64,000 nt of DNA from SB25 sp029560875 (GCA_035388225.1 DAOOPM010000005.1:62001-126000), one strand, 5' to 3'. Positions 41,161 through 50,325 are shown, counted from the stretch's first letter. A program made the numbers and translations. The notes: generated from the sequence alone by a model not told the origin.

Positions 41161-43662
41161 ATGTCTGAAGGAGAAAGAATTATACAGATTAACATTGAGG
41201 AGGAGATGAAGTCATCGTACATTGATTATTCAATGTCGGTAATTGTTTCACGTGCGCTCCCAGATGTTCGAGATGGATTAAAACCTGTTCACCGTAGGGT
41301 ACTTTTCGGGATGTCCGATTTGGGTTTGAATGCAGGTAAGCCTTTTAAAAAGTCGGCTCGTATTGTAGGAGAGGTGCTTGGTAAGTATCACCCCCACGGC
41401 GATTCATCGGTTTACGATGCCATGGTGCGTATGGCTCAGGAATGGTCTATGCGTTACAGATTGGTCGATGGTCAGGGTAACTTTGGTTCTGTGGATGGTG
41501 ATAGCCCTGCTGCAATGCGTTACACCGAGGCTCGTTTAACCAAAATTGCTGAAGAAGCTTTAGCTGATTTGGAGAAAAACACCGTTGACTTTAAGTTGAA
41601 CTTCGACGATACTTTGGAAGAGCCAACAGTGCTTCCTACCAAAATACCATTGCTATTGGTGAATGGTTCATCGGGTATCGCAGTAGGTATGGCCACAAAT
41701 ATGCCACCTCATAACTTAAGTGAGGTTGTTGATGCAATCTGTGCTACAATTGATAACCCTGAAATCACTATAGATGAACTTCTTAAGTATATAAAAGGTC
41801 CTGATTTTCCAACAGGTGCTACAATATATGGTTATCAAGGAGTTAAGGATGCTTACCATACAGGAAAGGGTAAGGTTGTAATTAGGTCTAAGACTGAGGT
41901 AGAGCAAACAGAGTCTGGAAGGTCAAAAATTATCGTAACCGAGATCCCTTATATGGTTAATAAGGCTGAGATGATTAAGAAGATTGCAGACCTTATTAAC
42001 GAGAAGAAAATTGAAGGAATTAGTTATATCAACGATGAGTCCGATAGACAAGGAACTCGCGTTGTTATAATACTTAAGAAAGAGGCAGTTGCAAATGTTG
42101 TTCTAAATAACTTATTTAAGCACAGTCAACTACAGTCTTCTTTTGCAATTAACAATATTGCCTTAGTTGATGGTCGTCCAAAGTTATTGAACGTTAAGGA
42201 GTTAATAGTTCAATTCATCAAGCATCGTCATAACGTAATTCTTCGTCGAGCAAAATTTGAGTTAGACGAGGCTCAAAAACGGGCTCATATCCTTGAGGGT
42301 TTACTTATTGCTATCGACCATATTGATGAGGTAATCAGCCTAATCCGTTCCGCTCAGTCTCCAACCGAGGCGAAGGAAAAATTGATGGAGCGTTTTGGTT
42401 TATCCGATGTTCAATCGCAGGCAATTATCGATATGCGTTTAAGAAGCCTAACAGGACTTGAACGCGATAAGGTGAAAGAGGAGTATAATGAATTACTTAA
42501 ATTGATTGATTACCTTAAGTCAGTACTTCAGGATGAGGCTCTTCAAATGAAAATCATCAAGGATGAACTGATTGAGATGAAGAATAAATACGGTGATGAC
42601 CGTAAAACCGATATTGTTCCCGATGCAGAGGAGTTCAATCCTGAAGATTTCTATGCCGATGAGGAGGTTGTAATTACCATATCACGAATGGGTTACATTA
42701 AACGTACACCTTTATATGAATATAGAGCACAATCTAGGGGTGGAGTTGGTGCTAAGGGTAGTACAACAAGGGATGAGGATTTTATTGAGCATATGTACAT
42801 TGCTACAATGCATAATACCATGCTCTTCTTTACCGAAAAAGGAAAGTGTTTCTGGTTAAAAGTTTATGAAATTCCTGAAGGAACAAAGGCATCTAAGGGT
42901 AGGGCCATCCAAAACCTCATAAACATTGAGAATGATGATGTGGTTAGGGCATACATCAATGTTAAGCGATTAACGGATACTGATTATATTCAAAATAACT
43001 TCATCGTTCTCTGTACAAAGCAAGGAACTATAAAGAAAACTTCGTTGGAGGCTTATAGTCGTCCACGTCAGAATGGCGTAATGGCTATTACCATTAAGGA
43101 AGGAGATCAGCTAATCGAGGCTTGTATGACCAATGGAAACAATCATATTTTGCTTGCAGCAAAAGATGGTAAAGCAATTCGTTTTCCCGAAAAACTTGTT
43201 CGAGCAATTGGAAGAACAGGTAGCGGAGTACGCGGAATGTCACTATCCAAGGGCGATGAAGTAATTGGCATGGTTTGTGTTGAAGAAAATGAACTGAAGG
43301 ACATTTTAGTAGTATCAGAAAATGGCTTTGGTAAACGTTCTAAACTTGAGGATTACAGAGTAACCAATAGGGGAGGGAAAGGTGTAAAAACCATTGGGAT
43401 ATCCCCAAAAACTGGCAAGTTAATTAGCATCAAGGTTGTGGATGAGAATAATGACCTGATGATTATTAATAGAAGCGGCTTAACAATTAGGTTACGCGTA
43501 AGTGAGTTAAGAGTAACTGGACGGGCAACACAAGGAGTTAAACTTATAAACCTTAAGAAGAATGATTCAATAGCTGCTATTGCAAACGTTGAGTCATCGG
43601 AAGAAGAAAGAGATGAACAAATAGTGGATGAATTTGACAATATTGATAATTCAGAAGAATAA
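41161..43662 (+). CDS. gyrA: DNA gyrase subunit A
   Basis: An 833-residue type II topoisomerase subunit that cuts and rejoins DNA. The start LPDVRDGLKPVHRRVLFGM is standard. The catalytic Tyr is in AAMRYTEARL. The quinolone region reads YHPHGDSSVYDAMVRMAQ, keeping Ser and Asp at the positions equivalent to Escherichia coli 83 and 87, the susceptible state. The GyrA box lies in YRAQSRGGVGAKG (about residue 530), which supports gyrase rather than topoisomerase IV, and six beta-propeller repeats follow. The tail is acidic. gyrB is not in the window. A TPR gene follows 32 nt downstream and is probably co-transcribed. Confidence 0.97.
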   Translation: MSEGERIIQINIEEEMKSSYIDYSMSVIVSRALPDVRDGLKPVHRRVLFGMSDLGLNAGKPFKKSARIVGEVLGKYHPHGDSSVYDAMVRMAQEWSMRYRLVDGQGNFGSVDGDSPAAMRYTEARLTKIAEEALADLEKNTVDFKLNFDDTLEEPTVLPTKIPLLLVNGSSGIAVGMATNMPPHNLSEVVDAICATIDNPEITIDELLKYIKGPDFPTGATIYGYQGVKDAYHTGKGKVVIRSKTEVEQTESGRSKIIVTEIPYMVNKAEMIKKIADLINEKKIEGISYINDESDRQGTRVVIILKKEAVANVVLNNLFKHSQLQSSFAINNIALVDGRPKLLNVKELIVQFIKHRHNVILRRAKFELDEAQKRAHILEGLLIAIDHIDEVISLIRSAQSPTEAKEKLMERFGLSDVQSQAIIDMRLRSLTGLERDKVKEEYNELLKLIDYLKSVLQDEALQMKIIKDELIEMKNKYGDDRKTDIVPDAEEFNPEDFYADEEVVITISRMGYIKRTPLYEYRAQSRGGVGAKGSTTRDEDFIEHMYIATMHNTMLFFTEKGKCFWLKVYEIPEGTKASKGRAIQNLINIENDDVVRAYINVKRLTDTDYIQNNFIVLCTKQGTIKKTSLEAYSRPRQNGVMAITIKEGDQLIEACMTNGNNHILLAAKDGKAIRFPEKLVRAIGRTGSGVRGMSLSKGDEVIGMVCVEENELKDILVVSENGFGKRSKLEDYRVTNRGGKGVKTIGISPKTGKLISIKVVDENNDLMIINRSGLTIRLRVSELRVTGRATQGVKLINLKKNDSIAAIANVESSEEERDEQIVDEFDNIDNSEE

Positions 43663-43694
43663 AACCCAATACTAATTTTAATAATTTTATCGAG

Positions 43695-45005
43695 ATGAAA
43701 AGAATAATTTTAGTTTTATCGCTAGTTCTTGGAATCAATATGATTTATGCTCAAACAAGCAAGGAAATCAATTTTGACCAGTATTCTAAGAAGATTGAAA
43801 AGAGCAATGCGGAAATTCAAGATCCAAAGAAGAGCCTTAAAGATGCTACTTGGTTTTCGAGAGCAGAATTAATGATGGATATTTATGATGCTCAAATACT
43901 TAGAGCAATAACTGTTAACGTTACAACTCAAACTTTTAAGATTCTAATTGGAACTCCTTTAGCCCAGAGTCAAGAAGTTATCGATGGTGTTGCAGTGGAT
44001 AAATTTGAAATGGAAAGAGTTAATTTCTATTTTGTTGATGGTAAACTTGAAAAGTGGGAAGTTACCAAGCCATTGCTATCAAATCCTCTCGATTTAGCTT
44101 TAGAAAGCATTAAAAAAGTTGTAGAGATAGATGTTAATGCTAAGAAAACAAAGAAAGTTCAAGAAAATTTGATTAAACTCAAAGGCTTTTATATTAGTGA
44201 AGGTTCTAATTATTATACTCTAAAGAATTTCAAAGAGGCTTTTAATAATTTTAGAAATGTTATCGAAATAGGACAGATGCCACAATTGAATCATAAAGAT
44301 ACTGTAATCTTTTACTATGCTGGTCTTTCCGCTCAGTTGGCAGGTGATTTTGAGAATGCAATCAAATATTATGATAAGGCTATTGAATTAAATTTTACCT
44401 CTGAAGGAACTGCCTATTTTTATGCTTTTGATGCGTGCAAATCTCTCAATAAGGTAGATGATGGTGTTAAGTATTTGGAAGAAGGATTAATGAAGTTCCC
44501 TAAAAATACAAACATTCTATTTAGTTTGATTCAGTACTATGTTGATAAAGGAGAAGATCCTGCGAAAGTGTTAACTTATATTGATAAAGCATTAACTCAA
44601 GAGCCAAATAATGCAACATTGCATTTTGCTAAAGGAACTGTTTATGACAAACTTAATGACTCTGAAGAGGCTGTAAAATCTTACGAAAAGGCTATTGAAA
44701 TTGATGCTAATTTTTTTGATGCTTACTATAATTTAGGTGCAGTATATTTCAACAATGGAGTAAAACTTGTTGATGAGGCTAATAAAGTACCAGCAAAAGA
44801 TTATGAAAAATACGAGGCTATAATGGCTAAAGCTAATATTGAGTTTAAGAAGGCTTTACCATATATGGTAAAGGCTTACGAAATCAACAATACCAGTAAA
44901 GAATCCATTGAGGCATTAAAAAATATTTATTTTAGATTTAGAAGCGAGAGTGATGAAATGAATAATAAGTTCCAAGAGTATAATGAGAAGTTAAAAAATA
45001 TGTAA
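43695..45005 (+). CDS. Exported TPR-repeat protein downstream of gyrA
   Basis: A 436-residue protein with a signal peptide (MKRIILVLSLVLGINMIYAQ). Residues from about 170 to the end form tetratricopeptide repeats with the usual small/aromatic pattern, such as AGDFENAIKYYDKAIELN and FFDAYYNLGAVYFNNG. It should reside in the periplasm and bind partner proteins. A TPR gene in this position after gyrA is common in Bacteroidales; the functional link to gyrase is unclear because the protein is exported. A terminator follows its stop. Confidence 0.85.
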   Translation: MKRIILVLSLVLGINMIYAQTSKEINFDQYSKKIEKSNAEIQDPKKSLKDATWFSRAELMMDIYDAQILRAITVNVTTQTFKILIGTPLAQSQEVIDGVAVDKFEMERVNFYFVDGKLEKWEVTKPLLSNPLDLALESIKKVVEIDVNAKKTKKVQENLIKLKGFYISEGSNYYTLKNFKEAFNNFRNVIEIGQMPQLNHKDTVIFYYAGLSAQLAGDFENAIKYYDKAIELNFTSEGTAYFYAFDACKSLNKVDDGVKYLEEGLMKFPKNTNILFSLIQYYVDKGEDPAKVLTYIDKALTQEPNNATLHFAKGTVYDKLNDSEEAVKSYEKAIEIDANFFDAYYNLGAVYFNNGVKLVDEANKVPAKDYEKYEAIMAKANIEFKKALPYMVKAYEINNTSKESIEALKNIYFRFRSESDEMNNKFQEYNEKLKNM

Positions 45006-45040
45006 AAAGAAAGGAGTCCGAATTAGGACTCCTTTCTTTT
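45004..45040. terminator. Bidirectional terminator between TPR and thioredoxin-like genes
   Basis: AAAAGAAAGGAGTCC-gaatta-GGACTCCTTTCTTTT, a stem of about 15 bp with A and T ends, between convergent genes. Confidence 0.88.
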
Positions 45041-45077
45041 TAAAAAACATTATTTAACATAATGCTAATTATATGAC

Positions 45078-45554
45078 TTATTTTGATGTTTGAGTTAAAG
45101 CGCCTGGAGTCCAATTTTTAAGAAAACCAATCACTTTCTTAGGGTCATATCCATCGCCTGATTCAAGCAAGCCAGAATCTTGTGTGTGAATTCTCTGACC
45201 ATTTGAGTTTAAAACAACTAAAACTGGAAAACCAAATCTTTGTGGATTCTCTAATACTTTTAAAGCATCTAAATTTTTATTCTCTTTACTATAATTCACT
45301 TTTACAACGATGTAATTGCTAGTTAAAACTTCCTTTACAGTTGCTTCTGTTTGGAAATAATTATGCAATTTAACGCACCAAGGACACCAATTTCCTCCTA
45401 CCTGTACAAGAACGTGCTTGTTTTCCTTTTTAGCCTGTTTAACAGCATTCTCAATTTCCGACTTTGCATCAGCATTGGGATTATAAATCTGGGTTTGTGC
45501 AATTAACCCGATTGCAAGTAGTTGGATGACAACGAACAGCAATGTTTTTCTCAT
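45078..45554 (-). CDS. Exported thioredoxin-fold protein with CPWC site
   Basis: A 158-residue protein with a signal peptide (MRKTLLFVVIQLLAIGLIAQ) and a thioredoxin-like fold. The active site is GGNWCPWCVKLHNYF, a CPWC motif preceded by Trp-less Gly-Asn rather than WAxW, as in the thioredoxin_7/DUF255-like group. The cis-Pro segment is FGFPVLVVLNSNGQ. It should act in the periplasm as a disulfide reductant or isomerase. No DsbD-type partner lies nearby. Confidence 0.87.
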   Translation of the reverse strand: MRKTLLFVVIQLLAIGLIAQTQIYNPNADAKSEIENAVKQAKKENKHVLVQVGGNWCPWCVKLHNYFQTEATVKEVLTSNYIVVKVNYSKENKNLDALKVLENPQRFGFPVLVVLNSNGQRIHTQDSGLLESGDGYDPKKVIGFLKNWTPGALTQTSK

Positions 45555-45771
45555 AGTTAAATAGTTTAAGTTATATTGATAAGATTGGTATTACACGAAA
45601 AAGTTTAAAGGATATAAACATCTTGATAAACTCCAAAACTATTATTTTGATTGATTTTCAACAAATTTTAGTGATGTTAATCATTATGCTCAAAAATATG
45701 CTAAATATTTTCCAGTATACCCTTTCACATTTCGAATTTTGATGTATAATTGCAAAAAAATTCAAGAGTAT

Positions 45772-46098
45772 ATGAGTAAGAAAAGAGTGGTAGTTAGCTA
45801 CAATAATTTATCACCCGAGCTTTTAGAGCTATTTAAAAGTAAATTCCCTCACGGGTATCAGAATCAGGTTATTAAGGTTGAAAAACCTAATGGCGATTTC
45901 TTTTTTGCGGTCACAATGGATACCGAGGATGCTAGTTATTTGGTAAAGGTAAACGTTAAAATAGACACCAAGATTAAGGATGAGGATGACGAAAAAGAAT
46001 TCTTTGGTGGTATGAATGACGATATTGGAACTGATGAGGATTCGTTCCCTGATGATGTGAGCGATGAAGAGCCCGCTGAGGAGTTGAATGACGATTAG
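45772..46098 (+). CDS. Small acidic conserved protein of unknown function
   Basis: A 108-residue cytosolic protein starting MSKKRVVVSYNNLSPELLEL. I chose the ATG at 45772, since the 11 residues upstream look unrelated. The first 60 residues form a compact alpha/beta region with PNGDFFFAVTMDTEDASYLVKV; the rest is almost entirely Asp, Glu and small residues, ending EEPAEELNDD. I recall similar small proteins in other Bacteroidales but no function. The acidic tail could bind a basic partner. It converges with the beta-rich repeat protein, and its terminator lies inside the 3' end of that gene. Confidence 0.78.
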   Translation: MSKKRVVVSYNNLSPELLELFKSKFPHGYQNQVIKVEKPNGDFFFAVTMDTEDASYLVKVNVKIDTKIKDEDDEKEFFGGMNDDIGTDEDSFPDDVSDEEPAEELNDD

Positions 46099-46118
46099 TA
46101 TTGTTCAATAAGCATATT

Positions 46119-46985
46119 CTACAGGACGATTTCCAGCTGGGGTCGTCCTTTTCTGTACCCAATCACTTTACAATTGATTATTTGCCCCTTAGAGTAGTTT
46201 TTATTGGGTAGTTTTACTCCGCATTTCTTTTGGTTGATATCCAGTACTTCAGCAATGATTACCGAATCACTCTCAATGTCAGCAACTTCTTCAAAATCTT
46301 CAATTCTAAACTGATATATTTCACCGATTTTATAGTGCGGGTTTATTGGTTCTAGTTTGAGGGTGCCATCTGGATATATCCCAATATACTTACACTCAAT
46401 ATTATCTCCCACATTAAAACCATAGCTGCTGTAATGCTTAAACTTTAGCAAACTAACGTATTTTGATAAAGCGCTAAGCCTGTAGTGATTTTCATTATTA
46501 ATTACAACCATCGCATCAACATAAGCAAGAATCGAGGCACCTAAATCAATCTCTATATTATTTTCGTTCTCGGGTAATGCCACCAGAGGTTTTCCTTTTT
46601 TTATATTGATAACTCTTAATGGTATTTCATCAATATTGCTGTCGATAAATTTATGACTAAAGGCCTGAATTTTATTGCCCAAAACATCTTCAACCTCTAA
46701 GATTTTATCATTATGGTTTATAGCAAGAACTTTAAAGGTGTAAACATCCCCAATTGTATAGAAAGGATGTTTTGGCTCCATAAATATTTGGCCAGTGCAA
46801 TTTATCTTATCAACCCGACAATCAATCCTGGAACCAATGGTCAAATTGTATTTAACATAATTATCGGCTGGTAACAGGATTTTCCTACCCGATGTATGCT
46901 GGAGTACAAATTGATTTCCTTTATCAGGGATATCGATTTGGTTAATGATTTTGAAATTATACCATTCTCCTTCCTTGAAAACCAT
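46119..46985 (-). CDS. Protein of two duplicated beta-rich (OB/S1-like) units, function unknown
   Basis: A 288-residue cytosolic protein without signal peptide. The two halves are related: the segment EPKHPFYTIGDVYTFKV near residue 70 recurs as EPINPHYKIGEIYQFRI near residue 213, and each is preceded by IGSRIDCRVDKI- or VGDNIECKYIGI-type strands and followed at a distance by an IKKGKPLVAL or YRKGRPQLEI strand. This pattern of short strands with Gly-Xaa-Ile/Val-Xaa-Cys turns looks like four small beta-barrels of the S1/OB type, so RNA binding is a reasonable guess. No enzyme motif is seen. It is a single gene near the inverted repeat copy. Confidence 0.75.
   Translation of the reverse strand: MVFKEGEWYNFKIINQIDIPDKGNQFVLQHTSGRKILLPADNYVKYNLTIGSRIDCRVDKINCTGQIFMEPKHPFYTIGDVYTFKVLAINHNDKILEVEDVLGNKIQAFSHKFIDSNIDEIPLRVINIKKGKPLVALPENENNIEIDLGASILAYVDAMVVINNENHYRLSALSKYVSLLKFKHYSSYGFNVGDNIECKYIGIYPDGTLKLEPINPHYKIGEIYQFRIEDFEEVADIESDSVIIAEVLDINQKKCGVKLPNKNYSKGQIINCKVIGYRKGRPQLEIVL
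46123..46153 (+). terminator. Terminator of the small acidic protein gene, inside the neighbouring CDS
   Basis: AGGACGA (46123-46129) and TCGTCCT (46143-46149) form a stem followed by TTTT. It overlaps the last codons of the convergent gene. Confidence 0.6.
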
Positions 46986-47074
46986 ACTGGTGTGAAAAAT
47001 ATTATAAAAATTCTAATTTTAAACATATTTAGTTAGTGGTTGCAAAGTCATTTATGAACTCAAATTCTTTGCAT

Positions 47075-47250
47075 CTCTTACTTTTTCCATGATGAAAAAG
47101 TAAGCAAAAAATCTAGGCAAAACTATGCTTCAACCCGCTCTGCTTCAAGTTTAGAATTTCTGTAAAAGTAGGCAAGCCCCTTTTACGAAATTCTTCAACT
47201 TTCAGCATTCACTCCCACTCCTGCTCGCAGTTTTGCCAATCCCGCCCGCT
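47075..47250 (-). repeat. 176-bp structured dispersed repeat, copy 2 (inverted)
   Basis: This is the inverted counterpart of the block at 9575-9750: same length, about 20 mismatches, and the same three inverted repeats. In the inner stem the C-G pair of copy 1 (9640 with 9662) is a T-A pair here (47185 with 47163), so pairing is preserved despite change. The most conserved part is the final 60 bp or so, from the GAAGCATAGTTTTGCC segment through the terminal hairpin. It fills most of the 345-bp gap between the beta-rich repeat protein and selD; the remaining flanks show nothing recognisable. Confidence 0.85.
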
Positions 47251-47330
47251 TGCTGTCTAGATTCTTTATCTTGATTTTGATACAGTCTTAAAATACGCAC
47301 CAAATGATTGAATTTTTGAGTAGACCATGC

Positions 47331-48368
47331 TTAGTAAATATTAATCCTCCCCTCGCCTTCTGTGACTTCGCCAATTATTGAGGTGTAGTTTAATCCTTTG
47401 CTATTCAGTTCTTTAACAGCCTCTTCGGCAACCTCCGATTTAACTCCCATAAGCAGTCCTCCAGATGTTTGAGCATCGGTCATAATCATTTTTAGGTTAT
47501 AATCTATGTTCTGAAAATTAACATCCTTGTCGATATACTCAAGGTTCCGAAAGGCAGCACCAGGAATGCAGCCATCATCTACTAACTTGTATGATTCTGA
47601 AATATAGGGAATTGATTGTGAGTTAATATTAAGGTTTACCTTGCTGGCTTTGGCCATTTTTAAGGCGTGTCCTAGTAAGCCAAAACCTGTAATATCTGTA
47701 GCACCAGATACAGAATACTTTTGCATCACCTTACATCCATCGGCGTTAAGTGTTTTCATCCACTTTAATGCCTCTAAATAGCCATTTTTCGATACCATTT
47801 CGAGCCTTTTACCTGCAACTATTATTCCAGTTCCCAATGGCTTGGTTAGAATAAGTTTTTGGCCAGGTTTTAAGCCTGCATTTGTGATAACATTATTAGG
47901 GTGAACTTTCCCAATAACCGCTAGGCCGAACTTTGGAGGATAATCGTCGATAGTGTGTCCCCCAATAATGATTGTACCAGACTCCTTTGCTACAGATGCA
48001 GCGCCTTCCAGAATTTTCTGGTAAACCTCAATTGGAATTTTGGTAGATGGAAACATTGCAATGTTAAGCGCAAGAAAAGGTTCCCCACCCATTGCGTAAA
48101 CATCGCTTATTGAGTTGGTTGCTGCAATCTGGCCAAACTCATAGGCATCGGAGCAAATTGGCGGGAAAAAATCGGTTGTTACAATTAGAGCCAACTCATC
48201 GTTTATTCTGTAAACACCAGCATCGTCGTGTGTTTCAATATCAACAAGTACATTAGGGTCAGTTACTTTGGGTAAATTTATCAGTATCGATTCTAGAACC
48301 GATGCTGGTATCTTTGCTGAGCATCCTCCATACTCCACTGTAGAAAGTAAATCAAAACTTTCGCTCAT
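47331..48368 (-). CDS. selD: Selenide, water dikinase (selenophosphate synthase)
   Basis: A 345-residue ATP-dependent enzyme that makes selenophosphate, the selenium donor for selenocysteine, selenouridine and probably a selenium cofactor. The catalytic pair is Cys16 and Lys19 in EYGGCSAKIP; it is the Cys form, not selenocysteine. The metal and ATP site segment THDDAGVYRI, the TTDFFPPICSD segment and the GHTIDD and SGATDITGFGLLGHA motifs are all in place. Its ATG overlaps the DUF3343 stop by 4 nt, so it is translationally coupled. It is the last gene of the pyrD-yedF-desulfurase-DUF3343-selD run. Confidence 0.97.
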   Translation of the reverse strand: MSESFDLLSTVEYGGCSAKIPASVLESILINLPKVTDPNVLVDIETHDDAGVYRINDELALIVTTDFFPPICSDAYEFGQIAATNSISDVYAMGGEPFLALNIAMFPSTKIPIEVYQKILEGAASVAKESGTIIIGGHTIDDYPPKFGLAVIGKVHPNNVITNAGLKPGQKLILTKPLGTGIIVAGKRLEMVSKNGYLEALKWMKTLNADGCKVMQKYSVSGATDITGFGLLGHALKMAKASKVNLNINSQSIPYISESYKLVDDGCIPGAAFRNLEYIDKDVNFQNIDYNLKMIMTDAQTSGGLLMGVKSEVAEEAVKELNSKGLNYTSIIGEVTEGEGRINIY

Positions 48369-48592
48369 CTTTTAACTACTTTTGGTTCTATGTTATATTT
48401 CTGTAATTCAGATATTATTGAATATGTATTTAAACTATCAATCTCAATGCACATTCCGCACTCGGAACTATACTCCGATGGTACTGGAATTATTTGATAG
48501 CTGTAACCATTCTTGCTAATAATGTTCTCAGCCTTCATCACCTGATGAATGCTTTGAAATAGAAGTATGCTAAGCTCCCTATCGCTTTTCAT
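48365..48592 (-). CDS. DUF3343 protein, putative Se/S carrier
   Basis: A 75-residue cytosolic protein of the DUF3343 family, proposed as a selenium or sulfur carrier because it occurs with selD and yedF. The start MKSDRELSILLFQSIHQVM and the central PVPSEYSSECGMCIEID match the family as I know it. The latter contains two Cys residues as CGMC, which could hold a persulfide or selenosulfide. It overlaps the desulfurase gene by 14 nt upstream and selD by 4 nt downstream. Confidence 0.87.
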   Translation of the reverse strand: MKSDRELSILLFQSIHQVMKAENIISKNGYSYQIIPVPSEYSSECGMCIEIDSLNTYSIISELQKYNIEPKVVKR

Positions 48593-49700
48593 TTTCCTTT
48601 ACAAGGCAATTTAGTAAAAACTCCAAATCGTTATCGGTGTGATACTTAGATAAGGAGAAACGAACTGTTCCATCGGGAAAAGTTCCCAAAGTCTGGTGTG
48701 CCAATGGTGAGCAGTGTAAACCGCTCCGCGTTTCAATTCCGTAATTCTGGTAAAGTACCCTTGACAAATCCGATACACTCTGCGCTAATGGTTTTATTGA
48801 GAATACATCGGATTGATAATCAGTATTATTTGCAGCAAATAGTTTTAAATTTTGAAGTTTATTCAGCTCTTTCAAAAGTGATATAAACGAAGTCCAGCTA
48901 TATTGTCTTTCACTATTGGCCATAATAGCCCCGTAAAGTCCATATATTCCAAGGATATTAGGGGTTCCTGCCTCAAATTTGTCGGGCAAGTGTTCGGGCA
49001 TCTCAAAGCTTTCCGACAATGAGCCTGTTCCACCGTGAATAAAAGGTGATAAACTATCAGAATTTCTGACAAACAGCGCACCAACACCCGTTGGCCCCAT
49101 CAATCCCTTGTGTGCGGTGAGTGCGAAGTAATCAATGCTCCAATCATCAACCCTAATTTCAGTCTTACCAACTGATTGACTAGCATCGAGGAGTAGCGGC
49201 GTGCAGCCAATCATCTCTTTAATTTCAGAAATAGGCTGTACTAAACCGTTAACGTTGCTAGTATGATTGACGATAACTAAATCGTACTGGTCGAATTCAA
49301 TTGATTTAGAACTGATTAAGTCAACCAATCCGTCGGAACAGTGAGGGAGAATATCAAATTCTATTACTCCTAAATTTTTCAGGTGCTGCAGTGGCCTACA
49401 TACGGCATTGTGCTCTAGAGATGAAATTAGAACTCTACCTTTTTTGTAGTTGAATCCTTTAATAACTGCATTTAATGCAGAAGTTGAGTTGGATGTAAAC
49501 AAAATATTGGAATTCAACCTTGTACCAATAATGTTAGAAATCAAATTTCTAGTTTCCTCAACCCTTTTTGAGGCAAGGAATACACGGTTGTAAGCACCTC
49601 TTCCGTAAGTGCCGCCCTGCAATAAATATTCACGTATGTAAATTTCGACCTCGGGTGGTTTGGGAAAACTAGTGGCCGAATTGTCGAAATAAAGATTCAT
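48579..49700 (-). CDS. Cysteine desulfurase-like class V aminotransferase of the selenium cluster
   Basis: A 373-residue PLP enzyme expected to take sulfur from cysteine, or selenium from selenocysteine, as a persulfide. The start LYFDNSATSFPKPPEV is typical of the cysteine desulfurase family. His97 stacks on PLP in SLEHNAV, Lys198 in TAHKGLMGPTG forms the Schiff base, and the transfer Cys330 lies in RSGLHCSPLAH. The short loop around that Cys is of the SufS/CsdA group II type. It lies 4 nt after yedF. It probably delivers sulfur or selenium to YedF or DUF3343 for SelD. Confidence 0.93.
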   Translation of the reverse strand: MNLYFDNSATSFPKPPEVEIYIREYLLQGGTYGRGAYNRVFLASKRVEETRNLISNIIGTRLNSNILFTSNSTSALNAVIKGFNYKKGRVLISSLEHNAVCRPLQHLKNLGVIEFDILPHCSDGLVDLISSKSIEFDQYDLVIVNHTSNVNGLVQPISEIKEMIGCTPLLLDASQSVGKTEIRVDDWSIDYFALTAHKGLMGPTGVGALFVRNSDSLSPFIHGGTGSLSESFEMPEHLPDKFEAGTPNILGIYGLYGAIMANSERQYSWTSFISLLKELNKLQNLKLFAANNTDYQSDVFSIKPLAQSVSDLSRVLYQNYGIETRSGLHCSPLAHQTLGTFPDGTVRFSLSKYHTDNDLEFLLNCLVKENEKR

Positions 49701-49704
49701 AGTA

Positions 49705-50325
49705 TTAGGGTTGAACTATTTTGAGGTTCGATGACAGTCTTTCGGCAATGTAGAGCATATTGGAGATTGTTCCAACCTCAATTTCCTCCTTCGTATTGAA
49801 AAAATCGACACAAGTTCCGCAAAGTGTTATTTTTACCCCTTTTTCGCTAAGTTTTTTAAGGCTTATAGCAGTATCGGTTCCTTTTTTGGTAAGTGTTACT
49901 GCACTATTGTAGCAAATAACCTCAGAAGGAAGAGGGTTTAATTCGGGAAGGGTATTGAGGAATCCCTTCATTAGAATTTTACCCAAATCGTCGTTGCCCT
50001 TACCCATTAAGTGGCTGTTTAGCAGAACAATAAAGTTTCCTTTGGGTGTGTTTGGGAAGGAAACCTCACAGTACTCCTCCACGTTTTTTGCTGGGGTTGA
50101 TAAGTTTTCAGGAACGTTAACGCGAATTCTAAATAGTTTACCTTCCTGTATAATAGTATTTTTAACGCCATTATCGTTTAAAAAGTGAAGAACGTTTTTA
50201 CACGATGTATCATTATCGATAACAATCTCAAGCGATGTTCCAACTGGATTTTCTTTTAAAGCCTTCTTGGTTTCAATAAGCGGTTTTGGACATAGCATCC
50301 CTGAGCAATCAACTACCTTTAGCAT
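49705..50325 (-). CDS. yedF: YedF-type sulfurtransferase-like selenium metabolism protein
   Basis: A 206-residue cytosolic protein of two domains. The N-terminal TusA-like domain has the active Cys12 in CSGMLCPKPLIETKKAL, and the C-terminal DsrE-like domain (about 95-206) has a CGTC pair in ITLCGTCVDFFN. This fusion is the selenium-linked YedF form, found next to selD in many bacteria, and is thought to relay reduced selenium or sulfur. It starts 11 nt after pyrD and ends 4 nt before the desulfurase gene, so all are likely on one transcript. Confidence 0.93.
   Translation of the reverse strand: MLKVVDCSGMLCPKPLIETKKALKENPVGTSLEIVIDNDTSCKNVLHFLNDNGVKNTIIQEGKLFRIRVNVPENLSTPAKNVEEYCEVSFPNTPKGNFIVLLNSHLMGKGNDDLGKILMKGFLNTLPELNPLPSEVICYNSAVTLTKKGTDTAISLKKLSEKGVKITLCGTCVDFFNTKEEIEVGTISNMLYIAERLSSNLKIVQP

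Noticed and set aside
46986..47330. Short protein in the gap before selD
   Set aside because: Frames here are short and the gap is mostly explained by the inverted 176-bp repeat.
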